Part shown: in pieces, positions 36,175-45,701 of the stretch | Layout of the letters: every line of letters starts with the position of its first letter | Position numbering within the stretch: position 1 is the first letter of the stretch | Assembly: GCF_001447155.2 (NCBI RefSeq) | Contig: NZ_CP014754.1 | Span: forward strand, 3,224,001-3,288,000 | Source: Marinobacter sp. LQ44 | Lineage (GTDB): Bacteria; Pseudomonadota; Gammaproteobacteria; Pseudomonadales; Oleiphilaceae | Direction of reading: 5' to 3' | DNA length: 64,000 bases | The notes under the pieces: generated by a model | Databases searched by the model: none | What the model saw: only the letters and a program-made list of their open reading frames with translations | What the model was told of the DNA's origin: nothing | Position numbers and translations under genes: made by a program

Positions 36175-37121
36175 GTCGCCTCCAGAGAACGGTTCTGATT
36201 ACACCGACGTGGGCTGGTGATTTCGAGCATTTCCGATTGATGCGAGCTTCGCTTGAGCAGTCCGGTTTGAACCACCTGCCACACTATGTGGTGGTTCAGC
36301 ATGAAGATCTCGAACTGTTCCGAGAGTTTGCCGACACACCCGGTTTGCACCTTCTGTCGACGCAAGACGTTTTGCCTCCCGAGGTCGAAGCAATCCGCGT
36401 TAGGGCCCGAAACCTTTCTTCAAGGTTTGGGCGGGGCCTGACCAAGATTTTTGGGAGCCTGAAACGCCTCATTTCGTGGCCAATATGGCCATCCTATACC
36501 GGGTGGCATACCCAGCAACTGTGCAAGTTGAAGCTGGCGAGTGAGCTTGATTGTGATCTGGCTGTGATCATTGATTCGGATGTGTACGTTACGCCGGGTG
36601 CGCAAGTCGATGATTTTGTATCGACTTCAGGGTCAGTGTGCTTTGCTGACTGGAAATCCCGAACTGACTTGAAGGGGAAGGTGGCTAACTGGGTGGCAGT
36701 TTCAGAGGCAATGGCAGGGGCCGTCAACGCTGACCGAAAGGTTAACGTCTATTTTGACACGCCTTTTGTTTTTGATCAGAGGCTTTTGCGTGCGGCCCTG
36801 AATTTTCTGGAGAGGGGTAGCAGAAAACGTTGGTGGCAGGTGCTTCTGGATCAACCTCCGAGAAGGTGGTCCGAATTCGGCTACTACAAAGCGTTTCTGG
36901 CGTGTCAGTGCGACGCCAGTGAGGTCGAATGGCGTAACCCAGTATCAAGTCGTTACATATTTGATACCAGCGATCCTGAAAAGGTTATTCACGCGGTGAC
37001 CTCGATGCGTGGGGATCTAGGCGTGCACTACATTACGATTCATTCGCAGGCTAGTGGGCGAGAGAGTTGGGCGCCCAGTGCTTATATAGATCCTTTGATT
37101 CGTCAATTGCAGGCGGGCTGA
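36171..37121 (+). CDS. DUF6492-like putative glycosyltransferase, LPS locus
   Basis: A 316-residue protein that begins RTVLITPTWAGDFEHFRLMRASLEQ and has a DxD motif in LAVIIDSDVYVTP, with a QQLCKLKLASE stretch before it, as in DUF6492-type sugar transferases. It starts at the ATG overlapping the stop of the preceding transferase. No membrane segment is seen. It is probably part of the same core or O-unit pathway as its neighbours; donor and acceptor are unknown. Confidence 0.7.
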   Translation: MSRLQRTVLITPTWAGDFEHFRLMRASLEQSGLNHLPHYVVVQHEDLELFREFADTPGLHLLSTQDVLPPEVEAIRVRARNLSSRFGRGLTKIFGSLKRLISWPIWPSYTGWHTQQLCKLKLASELDCDLAVIIDSDVYVTPGAQVDDFVSTSGSVCFADWKSRTDLKGKVANWVAVSEAMAGAVNADRKVNVYFDTPFVFDQRLLRAALNFLERGSRKRWWQVLLDQPPRRWSEFGYYKAFLACQCDASEVEWRNPVSSRYIFDTSDPEKVIHAVTSMRGDLGVHYITIHSQASGRESWAPSAYIDPLIRQLQAG

Positions 37122-37127
37122 CGACCT

Positions 37128-38408
37128 ATGCAGGGTGTTGTAGACATGGGACAGGTTTCAAGTGACCGTGAAATGACGGCTGTATGGTTTGGTCGATTGG
37201 GGTTTCTGTTCGGTATCTGGCTTTTCTTAAGCGTATCTGCGCCTGAGGTGGTATTCAGAACCTTTTTTCACGCTTTGATCTTACCTCTCACCGCATACCT
37301 GGCTTTGCAGAGGCGGGATCTGGTTGATCTGAAAGAGCCGTTTATCGCTGTTTTCGTCCTTTTCTGTACCTATATGTCTGTTTCTACATGGTTTGTGGGG
37401 AATGGTCCTGTTAAGGATGACTGGCAGGCGTCACGTTGGGGCGTTGAAGCGGCCTTTGGCATGCTCGCATTTCGCCTGTGGATGTCCAGTATCGTTCGTT
37501 ACAGAAAGGTATGGGGATATGTATTTTTGTGTGCGGCACTACTCGGTTCTCTGGCAGGCCTGGCAACTCTTCCGTTGCCTGAGTTTGGGGGCTTGCGGAC
37601 GAGTGGTTTGGGTATGTTGGAGCATCCTATTCAAGGTGCGTCGATAGCGATTGTGCTCATGGCAATTGGCTTGTTTATCTTGTTGCATAGAAATGAGCCA
37701 ATACAGCCCGCCGAAGTGTTTTTCGCTGTTCTGGTGATCGTTGCTACCTGCGTCTTTGTGATAATGACCAAAAGTCGGGCTCCCATTCTGACAATGTGCG
37801 CCTATTTGACGTTTTTTGTTTTTGTCCTCGGGGCCAGATTCCGCCCGCACCTAACCGCATTTTGTGTTGTCTTTGCGGGAGCCCTAATCGTAGTAAGTGT
37901 TCAGTCACTCGTGGGATTTGAACTCTTGGTTGAACAACTATTCAAGAGAGGCGATGCACATCGCTTTGATATTTGGGAGGCTTACGCATCTTACCCGCCC
38001 GAGTCTCTCTGGTTTGGCAACGGTGCGGGAATGGACTTCAAGTTGATGGATGCCTCGCGTCAGTTTCTTGAACCTTTGGGGCTTGATATATCCCATCCGC
38101 ACAATATCTGGCTTGGGGTTTGGGCTGAAACGGGTTTTATTGGCGTTGCATTCCAGCTTGCCTTATTGGGATTGCCGGCGCTTTGGGCTATTAAGGCGCC
38201 AATCAGTCCCCTGGTAAAAATGCATTTGTTGGCGCTTCTTGCACTCTTTGTGATGCTCACCTTCACGGATGAATACACCTTGCTGATTTCGATGCACCCA
38301 ATCTGGTTGATTGGTTGGCTTCCTTTGGTTTTTGTGTGGTCATGGGCCTGTTCTGCTCATGCTGGGGTTAAGAAACATAACAGGGCTGGGGAGGCTTATG
38401 TCCAATAA
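37128..38408 (+). CDS. waaL: O-antigen ligase/polymerase family membrane protein (WaaL-like)
   Basis: A 426-residue polytopic membrane protein with about ten to twelve hydrophobic helices and a large periplasmic loop near residues 265-335. In that loop, DISHPHNIWLGVWAETG (about 319-335) is the Wzy_C/WaaL signature with the catalytic-type His. The family joins O-antigen or further sugars to the lipid A core in the periplasm. Start 37128 has a weak ribosome site; ATG 37146 is an alternative. It ends 11 bp inside the next transferase gene. WaaL and Wzy cannot be told apart reliably from sequence by eye. Confidence 0.8.
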   Translation: MQGVVDMGQVSSDREMTAVWFGRLGFLFGIWLFLSVSAPEVVFRTFFHALILPLTAYLALQRRDLVDLKEPFIAVFVLFCTYMSVSTWFVGNGPVKDDWQASRWGVEAAFGMLAFRLWMSSIVRYRKVWGYVFLCAALLGSLAGLATLPLPEFGGLRTSGLGMLEHPIQGASIAIVLMAIGLFILLHRNEPIQPAEVFFAVLVIVATCVFVIMTKSRAPILTMCAYLTFFVFVLGARFRPHLTAFCVVFAGALIVVSVQSLVGFELLVEQLFKRGDAHRFDIWEAYASYPPESLWFGNGAGMDFKLMDASRQFLEPLGLDISHPHNIWLGVWAETGFIGVAFQLALLGLPALWAIKAPISPLVKMHLLALLALFVMLTFTDEYTLLISMHPIWLIGWLPLVFVWSWACSAHAGVKKHNRAGEAYVQ

Positions 38409-39312
38409 CCGAATAGCCGTGTGTATCTTTTCGTTCAATCGAGGGAAATTTCTCCGAAATTGTGTTGAGTCGATTCTACGATGCATCCCGGACGCAGACA
38501 TTGCCATTTTTGATGACAACAGCACTGACTCCGAAACCTGCGAGTATCTGAACACTATTTCGGACGCCTGTGAGGTAATCAAACCGGAGAAAGAGGGCAG
38601 CATTAAGCATGGCGGTCTCTATCATAATATGAACTCGGCGCTTACACGGTTTCAGAGTCGTCGCCTTGTTTGTTTTCTTCAGGATGATACGCAAGTTGTT
38701 CGACCTATATCGCCAGAAGAATTGACCTCTCTGGATAAGCTGTTTGACGATACGGAAGGTCTTGGGTTTATTCATCCTTGCTTCATTCGAGGTGTCGACC
38801 TGACGAAACGGCCGATAACACCATTACAGGGGCCATCAGCCGAATTTTTCTTCAGGAAGGACACGGGGCAGAGTGCAGGTATCCACTACTCTGATCTGGT
38901 TGTTTTTCGTCCGGAGAGACTTATCGGGGCAGGCTGGCAATTCAAGCAGTCCGAACCTGCCAATGACCAACAGGCAAAGTCGCTTTTCGGGATGATGGCG
39001 TACATGTGGCTGCCTTTCGCAATGTGGCTGCCTGAAGTTCCTGCATATCGGGGAAAGAATAAAACCTTGGGACTGAAGCTCGCAGAGCGTAAGAAGCGTG
39101 TGGGTTTCTATCCATTTCGGATTTGGTCTGAGGGGCGGGCAAAAGAAATCAGATCTGTACCCGACCAAAAGTTGCCCGTGGCCGAGGAATTTCTTGAGTG
39201 TACTCCCAAAGATCCACCCAAGCCCTGGACCTATAATCCATTAACGGGATTGCGGTTTTATAAGCAGCTCAACAATCTTGAGGTTGCTCTTAGGCGATGG
39301 TTTAAGCACTAG
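38398..39312 (+). CDS. Family 2-type glycosyltransferase (paralogue of 40882-41796)
   Basis: A 304-residue GT-A protein: IAVCIFSFNRGKFLRNCVESIL at the start, IAIFDDNSTDSETCEYL (nucleotide-binding) and VCFLQDDTQVVRP (DxD). GGGGAGG precedes the ATG at 38398 by a few bases, inside the end of waaL. It is clearly paralogous to the protein on the opposite strand at 40882-41796: same N-terminal motif, same FLQDDTQ, same PFAMWLP, and similar GFYPFNI/GFYPFRI and C-terminal PW-Y-PL sections. Both probably add sugars to the same glycan. Confidence 0.82.
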   Translation: MSNNRIAVCIFSFNRGKFLRNCVESILRCIPDADIAIFDDNSTDSETCEYLNTISDACEVIKPEKEGSIKHGGLYHNMNSALTRFQSRRLVCFLQDDTQVVRPISPEELTSLDKLFDDTEGLGFIHPCFIRGVDLTKRPITPLQGPSAEFFFRKDTGQSAGIHYSDLVVFRPERLIGAGWQFKQSEPANDQQAKSLFGMMAYMWLPFAMWLPEVPAYRGKNKTLGLKLAERKKRVGFYPFRIWSEGRAKEIRSVPDQKLPVAEEFLECTPKDPPKPWTYNPLTGLRFYKQLNNLEVALRRWFKH

Positions 39313-39347
39313 TTTTTGGCGCGGGTTAGTTTCTCTTTAGGAATAGT

Positions 39348-40121
39348 ATGATGAATGATCAGCCTGAAATAATTGTCATCAGCCTTCTCAGGGCGGTTGA
39401 GCGCCGAGAAGCGATTAAGGCACAGTTTTCGCACCTGGGCGTAGACTTTCGCTTCTTCGATGCTGTGGATGGCAAGAAAGGACATGAGCTGTTTTCAAGG
39501 TTCGATGCACGGAAGGCGAAGCGTATTGGAGAAATTCCGCTTACTGCAGGACATTTGGGCTGCTATGCCAGTCACTATCTGGTGTGGCAGCGCTGCTCTG
39601 AGTCCAACAAGCCGATCATTGTTCTGGAGGATGACGCACAAATTTTTGAGGAATCATTTCTGCGGTTTCTCGGTGTTTGCCCAGCTCTTCCAGAGACTAT
39701 TGAGTGTGTCAGGCTGTTTGACAGCAGATCCAGGAACACGGAAAGGTTAAGAGTCTTTGATCAAAACGGCGTAACGGTTTGCAAGTTTCTCAGGGGGCAT
39801 AAAAGCGCCACCGGATACTTTTTAAGGCCTTCTGCAGCAAGAAAATTTTTACAGTACGCGGACACCTGGGCCGAGCCAGTTGATATTGAAATGGATCAGT
39901 TTTGGGACAACGGTGTCGAATGCTTTGGTGTTGAGCAAGCGTGCGTGACCAACAACCCGGAATTTGAGTCTGCTATCGACACCGGCTTTAATACCAGAGA
40001 CTTGAGAAAAGGTTTGATGCGGCTTCGCTGGCGTTGGTATTTGATCAAGGGGAAAATTCGTAGGGAGATTCATAATTTCAAATTCAGGAAATCGCTGAAT
40101 TTGGGCCAGAAGAAATCTTAG
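39348..40121 (+). CDS. Glycosyltransferase family 25 (LPS biosynthesis)
   Basis: A 257-residue protein with the GT25 pattern: IIVISLLRAVERREAIKAQ at the start, GHLGCYASHYLVWQ near 66-79, and IVLEDDAQIF (acidic motif) near 90. C-terminal residues are strongly basic. The family includes beta-galactosyltransferases such as LgtB/LgtE and Lex1/Lob1; the sugar cannot be deduced here. Two ATG codons in a row give only a one-codon uncertainty. Confidence 0.82.
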   Translation: MMNDQPEIIVISLLRAVERREAIKAQFSHLGVDFRFFDAVDGKKGHELFSRFDARKAKRIGEIPLTAGHLGCYASHYLVWQRCSESNKPIIVLEDDAQIFEESFLRFLGVCPALPETIECVRLFDSRSRNTERLRVFDQNGVTVCKFLRGHKSATGYFLRPSAARKFLQYADTWAEPVDIEMDQFWDNGVECFGVEQACVTNNPEFESAIDTGFNTRDLRKGLMRLRWRWYLIKGKIRREIHNFKFRKSLNLGQKKS

Positions 40122-40156
40122 CGGCAGGCTTGGCATGGCCGAGTAGGTGGTTTGAA

Positions 40157-40885
40157 TTGTCTTATATTCCAAAATGCTTTCACTTTATTTGGGTGGGTGA
40201 TGAAAGTCGTCGCCCAGATGCCTGTTTTGAAACGTGGCGGTCATTGAATCCCGAATTTTCATTGAAAGTGTGGGGGAATCGGGAATACGATGAATTTCCA
40301 TGGCGAACCAAACGACACATGGATGCGATGTGGAAAACAGGGCAGCTTTTCGGCGTGGCAGACTTGATGCGATGGGAAATACTTTTTAATGAGGGAGGTT
40401 TTGCTCTGGATGCTGATTCAATAGCCCTTTCTCCTTTGCCAGACTGGTTGTTTGATTGCACCGCATTTGCGTGCTGGGAAAATGAACTGATTTCGCCGGG
40501 CCTAATTGCTAACGGTTATTTTGCCTCCCGCCCTGGTGATCGATTGATTGGGCAACTACTGGAAAAGTTCCTTTCCAGCAAGTACTTGGCAAGCAAGTTT
40601 GTCTGGTACAAGTTGAAACATAAACCAGTTGCTGCTTGGAAAACCGTTGGTCCGAGAGTTTTGACCGAGACGGTTCGAGAAATGGGTTATAGTGACTTAA
40701 CGGTTCTTCCAAGCCATTTTTTTTGCCCGAGGCATCTAAGCGGAGAAACCTATAGAGGATCGGGACCTGTCTTCTGCGACCAACTATTTGCAAGTAGTCG
40801 GCCTAACGGTTATCAAGAGCTAAAGTTAAATCAAGAAACTGCAGAATCATTGATCGCCATGGCACGAGAGCGCTTGGGGCGCTAA
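40157..40885 (+). CDS. Glycosyltransferase with DxD sugar-binding region (GT32-like)
   Basis: About 242 residues beginning (T)TG-SYIPKCFHFIWVGDESRR, the usual start of Gly_transf_sug proteins. WKTGQLFGVADLMRWEILFNEGGFALDADSIAL carries the family's ADLMRWEIL...GG..LDxD signature. I chose TTG 40157, which has AGGTGG upstream and gives the normal N-terminus; TTG 40130 is the alternative. The end overlaps the convergent paralogue gene by four bases. It probably transfers a hexose onto LPS. Confidence 0.78.
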   Translation: MSYIPKCFHFIWVGDESRRPDACFETWRSLNPEFSLKVWGNREYDEFPWRTKRHMDAMWKTGQLFGVADLMRWEILFNEGGFALDADSIALSPLPDWLFDCTAFACWENELISPGLIANGYFASRPGDRLIGQLLEKFLSSKYLASKFVWYKLKHKPVAAWKTVGPRVLTETVREMGYSDLTVLPSHFFCPRHLSGETYRGSGPVFCDQLFASSRPNGYQELKLNQETAESLIAMARERLGR

Positions 40886-41796
40886 TCTAAATTTTGCCGG
40901 ATTTGCTTGATGAAAGCCTCGATTTTCGCCAGTTTTCGGAGAAGCCGATACCGCCTTAAGGGATCATAAATCCATGGTGATTTAAGGCCTTTTACTCTCA
41001 CTGTCAGGAAGTCTTCCGCGATTGGAACCTGATCTGTTGGCCTGCTACGCAACCTTTGTATTGCTGACTCATCCATTATGTTGAAGGGATAAAAACCCGC
41101 CTTATTGACGATTTCAGCAAGCCGGAATGTGAAGCTTTTTTTCTTGTTTCGGTAAGCAGGCGGATTGGGTAGCCACATAGCAAACGGTGCAAAAAGGTAA
41201 CCCATTTCCAGGAAATTCTGTTTTGCCTGTTGTTCGTTCTCAAATTCCCCCGGCACAAATTTCCAGTCAACTGAACGCAAACGGTCGCTCCTGGTTACGG
41301 AGATGTCGGAATAGTAAACGCCTGCCACTTGTTTATTGCTGCGGTGCTCGCAGACGTAAACGTCACGATCATCGCGATATATAAATCGATCCAGCGTCCG
41401 CTGACGAGTAATTCGTTTCTGGAAGACGGGTGCAAGAAATCCTGCATTCGGGAATTGGTCAAACTGGTTGTTCAGAAATTCCAGATCCTGATCATCAATA
41501 GGTCGTATTAGCTGCGTATCATCCTGGAGAAAGCATATCAGTGTGACTTCTTCCAAGGAGTCAACAGCTCTCTGCATGTTCGTATAGAGAGCCCCGTGCT
41601 GGTCGCCGGATTTTTTATCATCTCTGGTGCGCACTTCGTGCTTTTCCGCAATCTCGCCAAGAATCTGAATAGTCTCAGGATCATTGCTGGCGTCGTCATA
41701 GATTATGATGCGATGTTTCGGGGCGCAGATTTCAATTGATTCGACACAGTTCCGTAGGTGAGGCCCGCGATTGTAGGAGAAAACGAAAAATATCAA
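40882..41796 (-). CDS. Family 2-type glycosyltransferase (paralogue of 38398-39312)
   Basis: A 304-residue GT-A protein starting at TTG 41796, with AGGAG seven bases upstream. It has IFFVFSYNRGPHLRNCVESIE, IIIYDDASNDPETI and ICFLQDDTQLIRP, each matching a segment of the product of 38398-39312, and the two have the same length. The start overlaps the upstream transferase by four bases. It probably adds a related sugar; no specificity can be read. Confidence 0.8.
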   Translation of the reverse strand: MIFFVFSYNRGPHLRNCVESIEICAPKHRIIIYDDASNDPETIQILGEIAEKHEVRTRDDKKSGDQHGALYTNMQRAVDSLEEVTLICFLQDDTQLIRPIDDQDLEFLNNQFDQFPNAGFLAPVFQKRITRQRTLDRFIYRDDRDVYVCEHRSNKQVAGVYYSDISVTRSDRLRSVDWKFVPGEFENEQQAKQNFLEMGYLFAPFAMWLPNPPAYRNKKKSFTFRLAEIVNKAGFYPFNIMDESAIQRLRSRPTDQVPIAEDFLTVRVKGLKSPWIYDPLRRYRLLRKLAKIEAFIKQIRQNLD

Positions 41797-42635
41797 GAGA
41801 TGGCTCCTTTTCGGGGCTCGCTGATGTGTAAATTGATACCATGTGGCGTTTGAGTGATGCCTTGGTTTTCAACTCGGATTCTGTGCTCCTTGTTCGCCCT
41901 GACAGTATCAGGATCAACATACCCCCTTGCATGATCGAGATGAATAACAATTGCGTTATACCTCACATGTTTCGGTTTGATGCCCAGATTAACCAACCGA
42001 ACTCCAAATTCTCTGTCTTCACCGCCATAGGCCATGGTTTCATCAAAGCCGTTAACTGCAAGCACATCTTTTTTCCACACCGATCCATTGGAGCCTTTGA
42101 AGCGGCAGCGTGTTGGGGTTAGGGTGTTGAACAATCGGGCCTTCCAGCCACGAGCAGTTAGCTTGCTGTTCTTGTACGTGGAACCAAGTCCATGCGCTTT
42201 GAGCCATTCGAGTTCGAAACACCGCCCGGCCAGAATGTCTTCACGCGTTATCGCTTTGCTCGTCTCCATGGGCAGCTTGTGGTAGCCGCCTGACAGGTAA
42301 TAGCCAGGCGCAGCTTCGGTTGCATGTACCTCAAGAAAGTCTTTGCGAGGAATACAGTCGCCATCGGTGAATACCAGATATTCTGCCTGAGCTTTGAGTA
42401 CCGCCTTATTCAGGATTCGGCACTTCTGAAAACCGTCATCCTCCTGCCATACATGGGTTATCGTGAGACCGGTTTCATCTCTCATGCGATCAATAAGCTG
42501 ACGTGTTTCATCTTTTGAACCATCATCAGCAATGATGATCTCAAAATCCTTATGGGTTTGTGCGCTGTATCCCCACAGGACTTTTTCTAGCCACTCAGGT
42601 GAGTTGTAGGTGCTGATGATCACAGAAAGCTTCAT
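41793..42635 (-). CDS. Family 2 glycosyltransferase with C-terminal galactosyltransferase-like region
   Basis: A 280-residue GT2 enzyme: SVIISTYNSPEWLEKVLWGYSAQ, then IIIADDGSKDETRQLI (nucleotide-binding) and YLVFTDGDCIPRKDFL (DxD near residues 90-95). FDETMAYGGEDREFGVRLVNLG near 215-235 is the ED(x)E-type acceptor motif of the Glyco_transf_7C region. It probably acts in the cytoplasm on the growing LPS sugar chain. It is cotranscribed with the paralogue at 40882-41796. Confidence 0.85.
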   Translation of the reverse strand: MKLSVIISTYNSPEWLEKVLWGYSAQTHKDFEIIIADDGSKDETRQLIDRMRDETGLTITHVWQEDDGFQKCRILNKAVLKAQAEYLVFTDGDCIPRKDFLEVHATEAAPGYYLSGGYHKLPMETSKAITREDILAGRCFELEWLKAHGLGSTYKNSKLTARGWKARLFNTLTPTRCRFKGSNGSVWKKDVLAVNGFDETMAYGGEDREFGVRLVNLGIKPKHVRYNAIVIHLDHARGYVDPDTVRANKEHRIRVENQGITQTPHGINLHISEPRKGAIS

Positions 42636-42665
42636 AAGTAGTGTTCGCGTACCTTGATATGACAG

Positions 42666-43244
42666 TTATTCATAAAACCGAGATAACTCCTCCAGAACCC
42701 GAAGGGCTATAGAGGGCTTGAGCTCATAATTCCGGACCGGTTCCAAACTCCGGCTTACCACATCAACATTACCAGAAGCATGGGTAACGACGGCGAGCTC
42801 TTTCGTCAAAAGCGCATAGTCCATATAACTATGGGCTATGCTCCATGGACGTTCTTGAGGTTCGAACAAGCCATTTCCGGTTGCGTAATGGCTTGGGTCT
42901 GGGCTCTGACAACCCAGCAAGTCACCCATAAGCGTTGGGGCTATATCGAAATTCTCGGTTCTGTAATCAATTCGTTGTGCCGGTTTGCCGGGCCAGTGTA
43001 CCACCATTGGCACCCTAAGCTGATAGTCGCCGAAGTTGCTGCCATGTCCCCAGTAATTTTTCCCATAGTCGTTAAACTCCTGGCCGTGGTCGCCGGTAAT
43101 CATAACGACGGTGTCATCAAGCAGGTCTCGGCTCATAAGGTCGTCAAGAACGCGGCCGATCAAATTGTCCACAGGCCGCTCTTTGCGTGGAATGATTGAT
43201 ACGGCGCATGGTGTCTCGAACTCCGGTAATTTATGGGGTGGCAT
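42666..43244 (-). pseudogene. C-terminal remnant of a YejM/PbgA-like membrane sulfatase
   Basis: The frame holds about 192 residues that match only the last third of DUF3413/YejM-type proteins: VVMITGDHGQEFNDYG, KNYWGHGSNF, LRVPMVVHWPGKPAQRI, and a tail similar to YejM. The five membrane helices and the front half of the sulfatase fold, which carries the nucleophile and metal ligands in active family members, are absent. An in-frame TAA lies five codons upstream of the first ATG, so the frame cannot be extended. It is probably a decayed fragment left in the LPS locus. Upstream flank (43245-43347) shows nothing else recognisable. Confidence 0.75.
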
Positions 43245-43347
43245 ACCAAAAGCCCGATATTACCGATTTTTTGTTAGGTAGCTAAGTCAGTGCTTTCCGC
43301 TAACGCGCGCCTCTTCCCTTGGCAATCAATGTATGTGCAAAGTTGCG

Positions 43348-44769
43348 TTAGCCTCTGCCGTAAACATCTTCGAGTCGAACGATGTCATCTTCACCGAGGT
43401 AAGAGCCAGACTGCACTTCGATTAGGTCAAGATCGATCACGCCGGGATTTTCCAGTGAGTGGATCTGGCCTACCGGAATGTAGGTAGACTGGTTTTCGGT
43501 CACCAGGTAGGTTTTTTCCCCATTGGTGACTTTGGCCGTGCCACTAACGACAATCCAGTGTTCAGCCCGGTGGTGATGCATCTGTACCGAAAGCTTGGCG
43601 CCTGGTTTAACGGTGATGCGTTTTACTTGAAAGCGCTTGCCGTTGTCGATGGAGTCGTAAACGCCCCAGGGACGGTAAACCTCCCGGTGATTCAGATGTT
43701 CGTGTCGCCCATCGCCTTTGATGCGCTCGACCACCTTTTTAACGTCCTGAACTTTGTCTTTATGGGCGACCAGCAGGGCATCTTTAGTTTCGATGATCAC
43801 CAGATCCTTTACCCCGACGGTTGCAACCAGTCGGCTTTCTGCCCTCACCAGGGTGCTCTCGGTATCGTGAGCGATGACATCGCCGCCAAAGCTGTTGCCG
43901 TTGGTGTCTTTCTCTGACACTTCCCAGAGTGCAGACCATGAGCCAATGTCGCTCCAGCCTGCATCCAGCGAGACTACTACGGCGTTGCTGGTTTTTTCCA
44001 TGACCGCGTAATCAATAGAGTCCTCCGGGCACTCCCCAAATATGCTCTCGTTAATACGGGTGAAGTGGAGGTCTTCATTGGCGTCATCTACCGCCGCCTG
44101 GCAGATGGCGAGAATCTCCGGGCGATACTTCTGGAGCTCCGCGAGATATTGACGCGCACCGAACATGAACATACCGCTGTTCCAGAGGTAGTCGCCAGAA
44201 GCAAAGTAGCCCTGGGCAGTATCCAGGACGGGTTTTTCAACAAACCGGTTAACGCTGTAGCTACCTGATTCGAGTGCCTGACCTTGCTGAATGTAGCCGT
44301 AACCGGTTTCGGCATGGCTTGGCACAATTCCGAAGGTGACAAGATTGCCTTGTTGCGCCAGCGGAACCGCTTTTTGTATACCTTGCTGAAAGGCGGTGAC
44401 ATCCTGGATCAGGTGGTCAGCCGCAAGCACCAGCATTAGCGGGTCGGCAGAGTCGTCACCAACAGCTTTGGTAAGTTGCAGGGCAGCCAGAGCAATGGCT
44501 GGCGCGGTGTTGCGCCCGCATGGTTCCAGGATGATTCGCGCATCTTTATAGCCTGCCTGGCGCATTTGTTCTGCAGCGAGAAAGCGATGTTCTTCGTTGC
44601 ATATCAATAACGGATCTGCTGACTCCATACCGTCCAGTCGGGTAACCGTGAGTTGCAGCATGGACAAACGATCATCCGTCAGTTTCAGAAACTGTTTTGG
44701 GTTCAGTTGCCTGGACAGCGGCCAAAGGCGAGAGCCGGTGCCTCCGGCCATAATGACGGGATGAATCAT
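43348..44769 (-). CDS. manC: Mannose-1-phosphate guanylyltransferase / mannose-6-phosphate isomerase
   Basis: A 473-residue bifunctional type II PMI/GMP enzyme supplying GDP-mannose. The N-terminal nucleotidyltransferase has [31 protein letters not shown] and FVEKP. The C-terminal cupin (about 360-473) has [20 protein letters not shown] and [12 protein letters not shown], the isomerase metal site. The ATG at 44769 gives the standard start [10 protein letters not shown]. Its presence suggests mannose or a GDP-mannose-derived sugar in the surface glycan. No manB, gmd or algD is seen nearby. Confidence 0.94.
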   Translation of the reverse strand: MIHPVIMAGGTGSRLWPLSRQLNPKQFLKLTDDRLSMLQLTVTRLDGMESADPLLICNEEHRFLAAEQMRQAGYKDARIILEPCGRNTAPAIALAALQLTKAVGDDSADPLMLVLAADHLIQDVTAFQQGIQKAVPLAQQGNLVTFGIVPSHAETGYGYIQQGQALESGSYSVNRFVEKPVLDTAQGYFASGDYLWNSGMFMFGARQYLAELQKYRPEILAICQAAVDDANEDLHFTRINESIFGECPEDSIDYAVMEKTSNAVVVSLDAGWSDIGSWSALWEVSEKDTNGNSFGGDVIAHDTESTLVRAESRLVATVGVKDLVIIETKDALLVAHKDKVQDVKKVVERIKGDGRHEHLNHREVYRPWGVYDSIDNGKRFQVKRITVKPGAKLSVQMHHHRAEHWIVVSGTAKVTNGEKTYLVTENQSTYIPVGQIHSLENPGVIDLDLIEVQSGSYLGEDDIVRLEDVYGRG

Positions 44770-44891
44770 GTAATTGCTCCAAACGAAGGTTTCGGTCAGC
44801 ATTGGCCCTTATAATTCGCAAAATACTATCACAAGAGTTTTCGCTCTGTAGTGTTTCGGTCTGAGTGGAATCAACCTTACAGGCATTATTG

Positions 44892-45701
44892 ATGAAGCTA
44901 CCGTTATCGGTTTATTACATCACACTCAATGAGGAGCAGAGGCTGCCGGAATCTCTTGAGAAGGTTCGGGGTTGGGTCGATGAGATTATTGTTGTTGATT
45001 CAGGTAGCACGGACCATACGCGGGAAGTAGCGGAGGCTGCTGGCGCTCGTGTTGTCCATAGAGAATGGGAAGGGTTTGCTGTTCAGAAATCGTTTGCCGA
45101 ATCTTTGTGCAGCAATGACTGGGTGCTCAACCTGGACGCTGATGAAGTGCTCTCTGATAAACTCGTTGGGTCAATCAAAAAGCAGTTTTCTGACTCGATT
45201 CCTTCGGACATCGCCGGGTTCAGCTTTCGTTGGAAGGTTCGTCCGCCAATGCCTGGGCACCCCTTTCGCCATGACAAGACGCACCTTTTACTGCGCCTTT
45301 ACCATACAAGCAGGGCGGGCTTTGTTTCCGAAAAACACAGTATCCATGACCGGCCAAAGCCCCATACAGGTCGCGTTGTTCGCCTTAAGGGCGATGTCTA
45401 TCACAAGACGCTGATATCACTTGAGCAGTTGGAAAAGAAGTATTGCAAGATGTCGTCGGACCAAGCTTGCCATCTCGTGGTCAAGGGGCGGAATATATCC
45501 GCCATCCGGCTGTATTCGGAATTCCCGGTCAAATTCCTCCGATATTATTTCTTGCACCGCCAGATTCTGAATGGCTGGTTTGGCTTCAGTGTTTCGATTA
45601 CGGCAGCCAATCGCAATTTTATGCGATTGGCCAAGGCAAAGGAGTTGCAGATGATTGAACGCCTGGAAGGTAAGGCTCAAGGCTCCAGACAGTCACGGTA
45701 G
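44892..45701 (+). CDS. WaaE/KdtX-like family 2 glycosyltransferase
   Basis: A 269-residue protein with the LPS core beta-glycosyltransferase pattern: LSVYYITLNEEQRLPESLEKV, EIIVVDSGSTDHTREVAE, VLNLDADEVLS (DxD-type) and the RLYHTSRAGF...VHD region. It resembles WaaE/KdtX, which adds glucose to heptose I of the inner core. The ATG at 44892 was chosen because it begins the conserved fold. Its end overlaps the convergent GT4 gene by 25 bp, an unusually long tail-to-tail overlap here. Confidence 0.82.
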   Translation: MKLPLSVYYITLNEEQRLPESLEKVRGWVDEIIVVDSGSTDHTREVAEAAGARVVHREWEGFAVQKSFAESLCSNDWVLNLDADEVLSDKLVGSIKKQFSDSIPSDIAGFSFRWKVRPPMPGHPFRHDKTHLLLRLYHTSRAGFVSEKHSIHDRPKPHTGRVVRLKGDVYHKTLISLEQLEKKYCKMSSDQACHLVVKGRNISAIRLYSEFPVKFLRYYFLHRQILNGWFGFSVSITAANRNFMRLAKAKELQMIERLEGKAQGSRQSR

